Below, one piece after another: positions 12,656 through 15,690 of a stretch of DNA of 15,690 nt. Source of the DNA: an uncultured Bacteroidota bacterium (GTDB lineage Bacteria; Bacteroidota; Bacteroidia; Chitinophagales; Chitinophagaceae); contig CAMLGR010000111.1 of assembly GCA_946479615.1 (NCBI GenBank), forward strand, positions 1-15,690, read 5' to 3'. The stretch's first letter is position 1. Each line of letters starts with the position of its first letter. A program made the position numbers and the translations under genes. The notes beneath the pieces were generated by a model. The model worked only from the letters and a program-made list of their open reading frames with translations, did no database searches and was not told the DNA's origin.

Positions 12656-13159
12656 TCACGGTTTTTTCCGGCGATTTATTTTTTCGAATGTTTTGCCCAG
12701 TGAATCTATGATTTTTGTTTGTAGTTGGGTATCGAGTGTTTTACCGGTAGAAGATGCAAAAACATAGCGCCATTCGACAAAATTATTATCGCCCAATGCT
12801 TCAAATTTTTTAAGAAAGTCAGCTATTGTTACCGGCTCATTATACAACTCATTATAAGTAGTAACTATTTCCTGTTGCACATCTTCATCGATATTTTTAA
12901 ATAGCCTGGAATACCTGTGTTCCCTGATATCGATGCCATTATTTTTTAAATCATTTTCAGTAAAGATTGTTTCATATTTTACAAGCCAAAGGCTTTTCAG
13001 GAGTATTTCCACGCAGAAAGTAGAACAGAGAACGGCAGGCGGAATATAATCACCATCTTTAAGTGTATTGGAGACATGCTGGATTAACTGAAATCCTTTA
13101 TTAAGTCCACGCGCCATATTAAACATGCGTCTGTATAGAGGAATGTCCGGGGTTGTCAT
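12656..13159 (-). CDS. Helical protein of unknown function, HEPN-like
   Basis: From ATG 13159 this is a 167-residue soluble, probably all-helical protein. PAVLCSTFCVEILLKSLWLVKYE (41-63) and IREHRYSRLFKNIDEDVQQEIVTTYNE (78-104) recall the helices of HEPN-fold proteins, in which an E-x-LK(A/S)L helix and a later H-x-L-x-x-LF helix are common. A VEWRYVF segment follows at 128-134. The RNase motif of toxic HEPN proteins (R-x4-6-H) is not evident, so nuclease activity should not be assumed. The frame extends to a TTG at 13189, but that TTG adjoins a -7-like TATCTTGG, so the ATG is preferred. No partner nucleotidyltransferase is adjacent. The C-terminus is basic (KINRRKKP). Family assignment is tentative. 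Confidence 0.6.
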   Translation of the reverse strand: MTTPDIPLYRRMFNMARGLNKGFQLIQHVSNTLKDGDYIPPAVLCSTFCVEILLKSLWLVKYETIFTENDLKNNGIDIREHRYSRLFKNIDEDVQQEIVTTYNELYNEPVTIADFLKKFEALGDNNFVEWRYVFASSTGKTLDTQLQTKIIDSLGKTFEKINRRKKP

Positions 13160-13178
13160 ATGTAAATAGTTGATCTTA

Positions 13179-13186
13179 CCAAGATA
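13179..13186 (-). promoter_or_regulatory. -7-like element of the HEPN-like gene
   Basis: TATCTTGG on the minus strand (one mismatch to TAnnTTTG) ends 19 bases before the ATG at 13159. The same octamer is found in the same position before the Crp/Fnr gene. Confidence 0.35.
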
Positions 13187-13249
13187 CAACCTTCGCCAAT
13201 GACACCACTGTATTTAAAGCACAAATGAGAAACCCAGGTTGCTATCAGA

Positions 13250-14260
13250 TCAGTATTTTTCTTTTCTCGGCATCGCTTTCCATTCCACCGTACTGCCGTC
13301 ATTGGGATTAACACCTGCATCGTTGGTTCCTACTATCTCGCCGGATGCATTCATCCAGTAATATTTATACTGGTTACTCAATTCCACGGGCGTTTGATTT
13401 CCATAGGGATTATTATACGTTTGTATCCCGCCAATATTTTCACGGAACTGGTAATTACGATCATCTACAGACCTGTTACGGTCATCGGTTACTTCCTGCC
13501 AGTTTTTTTGCGACCATTCCCTGTACGATTTTGCTGCTTCACTAAAAGCCACCGAGTTCCGCAGATTTTGTTGCATAATCCCCCTTGCTCCGAATGCGGC
13601 TCCGTTGATCGCCGACATCTGTCTTGACACCTGCGGCAACCATGTTGAATAGTCCGGCCATTGTGCTGCCGTGGAAAGCGCAGCCGTCATCGCCATCACG
13701 CAACCGCCATAATAATTACTGACATGACAAGTCACTTCACCCTGGCAATTCTCACCCTGGACCTGGTAACTGACCGGGAAACGATAGGCTTGCTGAAAAC
13801 CAGTGATAGGTGCTGTATTTGCCGGCTGACCAAATTGAAGTGCTGACGGCCGTAGCGCCATCATTTTTTCATATACAAACTGCGCAGGAGGATAGTTCGG
13901 CATAAGACCGGCATTGCCTACCATTACCGTCAACGCTTTTCTGTCCGGTGCTACAAGTGTAATAGCAAACTGGCCATCTTCTCCTACCTTCCATCCCGAA
14001 GGAAGGGCGTATGAAAAAAAACTTCCCTGGTGTATCTGTAGTTCAGCTGGCTTTGAATATACAGGTTGATCATTCATATCGTTTGTATTTTTTGTAGTGA
14101 TGGGTTCTACTTTATAAAAACCGGCACCCGGGCTGCCAGCCTGTTTTACCTTTTCTTTTTGAGGCAATGGTAATGTATCTGCAGTTGCAGGAGTTTGTTG
14201 ACCGCAACCTGAAAAGACTACTATCAACACAACTGTATAGAACAGCGAAAATTGTTTCAT
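13250..14260 (-). CDS. Hypothetical lipoprotein
   Basis: This is a 336-residue protein with a lipoprotein signal (MKQFSLFYTVVLIVVFSGC; likely lipidated Cys19), followed by a Pro/Thr/Lys-rich linker to about residue 70. The central part (~75-215) begins GSFFSYALPSGWKVGEDGQFAITLVAPD, a pattern like domains that predict solubilised surface proteins in which a SYxLPxGW(K/R)..E.....L..PD stretch leads a beta-rich module. Three cysteines (in GENCQGEVTCHVSNYYGGC) could form a disulfide. Residues ~230-336 are rich in Gln, Asn, Tyr and Arg, with REWSQKNWQEVTDDRNRSVDDRNYQF and a final part VELSNQYKYYWMNASGEIVGTNDAGVNPN. The latter (YYWMN..GEIVGT) resembles the end of scavenger/secreted proteins that read 'Y.YYW.n..Geivgtd'. 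I do not recognise a named family. Confidence 0.75.
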   Translation of the reverse strand: MKQFSLFYTVVLIVVFSGCGQQTPATADTLPLPQKEKVKQAGSPGAGFYKVEPITTKNTNDMNDQPVYSKPAELQIHQGSFFSYALPSGWKVGEDGQFAITLVAPDRKALTVMVGNAGLMPNYPPAQFVYEKMMALRPSALQFGQPANTAPITGFQQAYRFPVSYQVQGENCQGEVTCHVSNYYGGCVMAMTAALSTAAQWPDYSTWLPQVSRQMSAINGAAFGARGIMQQNLRNSVAFSEAAKSYREWSQKNWQEVTDDRNRSVDDRNYQFRENIGGIQTYNNPYGNQTPVELSNQYKYYWMNASGEIVGTNDAGVNPNDGSTVEWKAMPRKEKY

Positions 14261-14494
14261 GTTAAAATAGTTATGGGTAGAATAATGAAAACCGGCTATA
14301 GATTAAAAATAGGGAAGTCATCATCATCCGGCTATACCTAGTTTGTAGTACATGACCGGATAATGGAACACTGTATTCATCCGTATAATTCTATACGTAG
14401 AAGAAGGAGTGGATGTTCCTAAAGGGAGATTTGAATTATAATAAACCCGTTTTCAGGTATAAGTACCTGATTTATATCTGGTTTAAAAAAAGAC
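14261..14494. other. Divergent intergenic region with small palindromes
   Basis: Between the minus-strand lipoprotein gene and the toxin-antitoxin operator there are two direct copies of CCGGCTATA (about 14292 and 14327) and the perfect inverted repeats CGTATA-ATTC-TATACG (14382-14397) and CAGGTA-TAAG-TACCTG (14454-14469). No coding sequence is seen. Confidence 0.45.
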
Positions 14495-14519
14495 ATTTGT
14501 CGTTAAAATTACGACAAAT
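14495..14519. promoter_or_regulatory. Probable operator of the Xre-RES operon
   Basis: ATTTGTCGT and ACGACAAAT form a perfect 9-bp inverted repeat with a 7-base spacer (TAAAATT). It stands 5 bases upstream of the exact -7 element of the antitoxin gene, in the region where RNA polymerase would contact the -33 site. Antitoxins of this class bind such palindromes to repress their own operon, so binding here is likely but not shown. Confidence 0.65.
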
Positions 14520-14524
14520 TGCAA

Positions 14525-14532
14525 TATCTTTG
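14525..14532 (+). promoter_or_regulatory. -7 promoter element of the toxin-antitoxin operon
   Basis: TATCTTTG is an exact match to TAnnTTTG and ends 14 bases before the ATG at 14547. A TTTG at 14496-14499 lies 25 bases upstream, slightly farther than usual for a -33 box, and is inside the inverted repeat. Confidence 0.6.
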
Positions 14533-14546
14533 TTTTATAATAATTC

Positions 14547-14978
14547 ATGAATAAAACACTCGACATAACTGATAAAAGAATTTCTTACAATTCGATCGAT
14601 GATAAAGATGTAATCTATTTCATCACGATTGTAAGAAAGGGTATCAACTATTCGGTATTTTACGCCTTGGTAAAAAAAACTCCTTTTAGTTTAGGTGAAT
14701 GGTCAAGATTCCTGAACATGTCTGAAAGGACCATGCAACGGCACAAACGTTACAAGAAATCTTTCGATCCCATCTATTCCGAAAAAATCCTGCAAATCAC
14801 ATTAGTCTATAACCTGGGTATTGATGTTTTTGGCGATGATAACAAATTCAATACCTGGCTCGAAACACAAAATCTCGCATTAGGCGGAGGCAAGCCAAAA
14901 GAATTACTCGATAATGGTTTTGGCATTGGTTTATTAAAAGATGAATTAACCCGTATAGAACACGGCGTTTTAGCATGA
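14547..14978 (+). CDS. Xre/MbcA/ParS-type antitoxin (DUF2384 toxin-binding domain)
   Basis: The protein has 143 residues. A helix-turn-helix of the Xre-like type spans about 36-70 (FSLGEWSRFLNMSERTMQRH at 47-66). The C-terminal part (about 78-143) is the toxin-binding domain typical of the RES/ParT systems, recognisable by VFGDDNKFNTWLETQNLALG and GKPKELLDNGFGIGLL, ending RIEHGVLA. The antitoxin neutralises the RES toxin by covering its active site and represses the operon through the HTH. Its stop overlaps the toxin ATG (ATGA at 14975-14978), so the two are translationally coupled. Upstream are an exact -7 element and a perfect inverted repeat. Confidence 0.93.
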   Translation: MNKTLDITDKRISYNSIDDKDVIYFITIVRKGINYSVFYALVKKTPFSLGEWSRFLNMSERTMQRHKRYKKSFDPIYSEKILQITLVYNLGIDVFGDDNKFNTWLETQNLALGGGKPKELLDNGFGIGLLKDELTRIEHGVLA

Positions 14979-15436
14979 TAGTGTACAGACTAAGCAAGGG
15001 AAAGCACAAAAATGATCTTTCAGGCAAGGGTGCAGAACTGACCGGTGGCCGTTGGAACAGCAAAGGTGTGGCTATGTTATATACAGGCCAGTCAAGAGCC
15101 TTATGTATTACTGAAGTTGCTGTTCATACTCCCCTGGGAATTATTCCTTCCGACTATTGGATCACAACGATTGAAATTCCTGCTACCATTCCTGTTTTTG
15201 AAATTGATCCGGGCCAACTTCCTTCCGACTGGAAAACTTTTCCTCATCCTCACTCTACACAAATACTGGGTGATGATTTTATAGCTTCTGCAAAATATTT
15301 AGTAATGAAAGCTCCTTCGGTAGTTGTACAGGGTGATTTTAATTACCTGGTAAATCCGGCGCATTCCCTTTTTTTGCAGGTGAAAATTGTCGCTACAGAA
15401 CCATTTCAGTTTGATCAACGATTATTTACCCGGTAG
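14975..15436 (+). CDS. RES-domain toxin (NAD+ phosphorylase type)
   Basis: The 153-residue protein is a complete RES domain. It shows YRLSKGKH at the start, then GKGAELTGGRWNSKG (17-31; Arg26 of the conserved RW), MLYTGQS (34-40; Tyr36), ITEVAVH (45-51; Glu47), APSVVV (113-118; Ser115) and NYLVNPAHSLF (123-133). The Arg, Tyr, Glu and Ser are the positions used by characterised RES toxins, which degrade NAD+ by phosphorolysis or hydrolysis and arrest growth. All are retained, so the toxin is probably active. It overlaps the antitoxin by four bases. Whether it serves in stress response, plasmid-like maintenance or phage defence cannot be told here. Confidence 0.93.
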   Translation: MIVYRLSKGKHKNDLSGKGAELTGGRWNSKGVAMLYTGQSRALCITEVAVHTPLGIIPSDYWITTIEIPATIPVFEIDPGQLPSDWKTFPHPHSTQILGDDFIASAKYLVMKAPSVVVQGDFNYLVNPAHSLFLQVKIVATEPFQFDQRLFTR

Positions 15437-15690
15437 TCGTTAGCAGGGCAGGTTAAATTTCAACAATAAAATGCAGTAGTTTTGATCGGATCGATGCCTG
15501 CAAAAGCCAGGTTTTGAAATACTAACTATTGCAAGGGTTGTTCTTTTTGTACCATCATTACAGGCTTGTTAAGACTATCCCTGTATTTGAACTCTTACTT
15601 TTCTATTTCACCTGGCAGCCCTCTTTCAGGTGCAATTAGTCTCCTGTTGACGCCGGTGGTAATTTATATTTTCCTCTTGCTCGATAAAAA
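15437..15690. other. Right-edge sequence without a supported gene
   Basis: No complete ORF is seen. A 6-bp inverted repeat CACCTG/CAGGTG (15609-15614 and 15627-15632) is present. Two minus-strand frames stay open from the right edge: one ending in KYKLPPASTGD then TAA, the other ending in RRQQETNCT then TGA. Either could be the C-terminus of a gene beyond the window, but 17-20 codons are too few to choose. Confidence 0.4.

Noticed and set aside
12555..12767. 70-residue plus-strand frame
   Set aside because: Mostly antisense to the HEPN-like gene with no supporting promoter or motif.
13160..13189. TTG start adding ten residues to the HEPN-like protein
   Set aside because: It overlaps a -7-like TATCTTGG, and an ATG stands at the usual distance downstream.

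Overview
The window looks like a chromosomal segment of a Bacteroidota bacterium, most likely of the Chitinophagaceae or a close relative. Support comes from a type IX secretion C-terminal sorting domain at the left edge, a DUF5916 outer-membrane protein, a subclass B3 metallo-beta-lactamase of the type seen in environmental Bacteroidota, repeated matches to the Bacteroidota -7 promoter consensus (TAnnTTTG) just upstream of genes, no clear Shine-Dalgarno sequences, and moderate GC content. The first ~85 bases are clearly different (58 of 80 bases are G or C) and look like a junction with foreign or chimeric sequence.

Left part (1-2505): the tail of a T9SS-sorted protein and a small lipoprotein converge on a shared terminator. 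Next is a 619-base gap that holds a possible small minus-strand transcript (34-codon ORF with its own terminator) and several palindromes. It leads into a Crp/Fnr-family regulator. A 49-residue basic protein follows, with a perfect hairpin ending one base before its start codon, and then a short dispersed repeat.

Middle part (2506-9125): a large DUF5916/CBM9-like outer-membrane protein and an SRPBCC/AHSA1 protein lie on the minus strand. Divergent from them on the plus strand are a secreted CBM9-like protein with a Gly-rich segment, a membrane-anchored alpha/beta hydrolase and a twin-arginine Gfo/Idh/MocA oxidoreductase. Much of this encodes envelope proteins or exported enzymes.

Right part (9126-15690): an inverted-repeat intergenic element, a SAM-dependent methyltransferase, a palindrome-rich gap and a small membrane protein. 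A minus-strand block follows: a B3 metallo-beta-lactamase, an alpha/beta hydrolase, a HEPN-like helical protein of unknown role and a lipoprotein of unknown role. The window ends with a complete Xre/ParS-type antitoxin and RES toxin operon, with a 9-bp inverted repeat just upstream of its -7 element. No rRNA, tRNA, CRISPR array, transposase or integrase was seen. I found no clearly new multi-gene system. The least-explained items are the structured leader of the 49-residue gene, the candidate small transcript beside the Crp/Fnr gene, and the hairpin repeats between genes.
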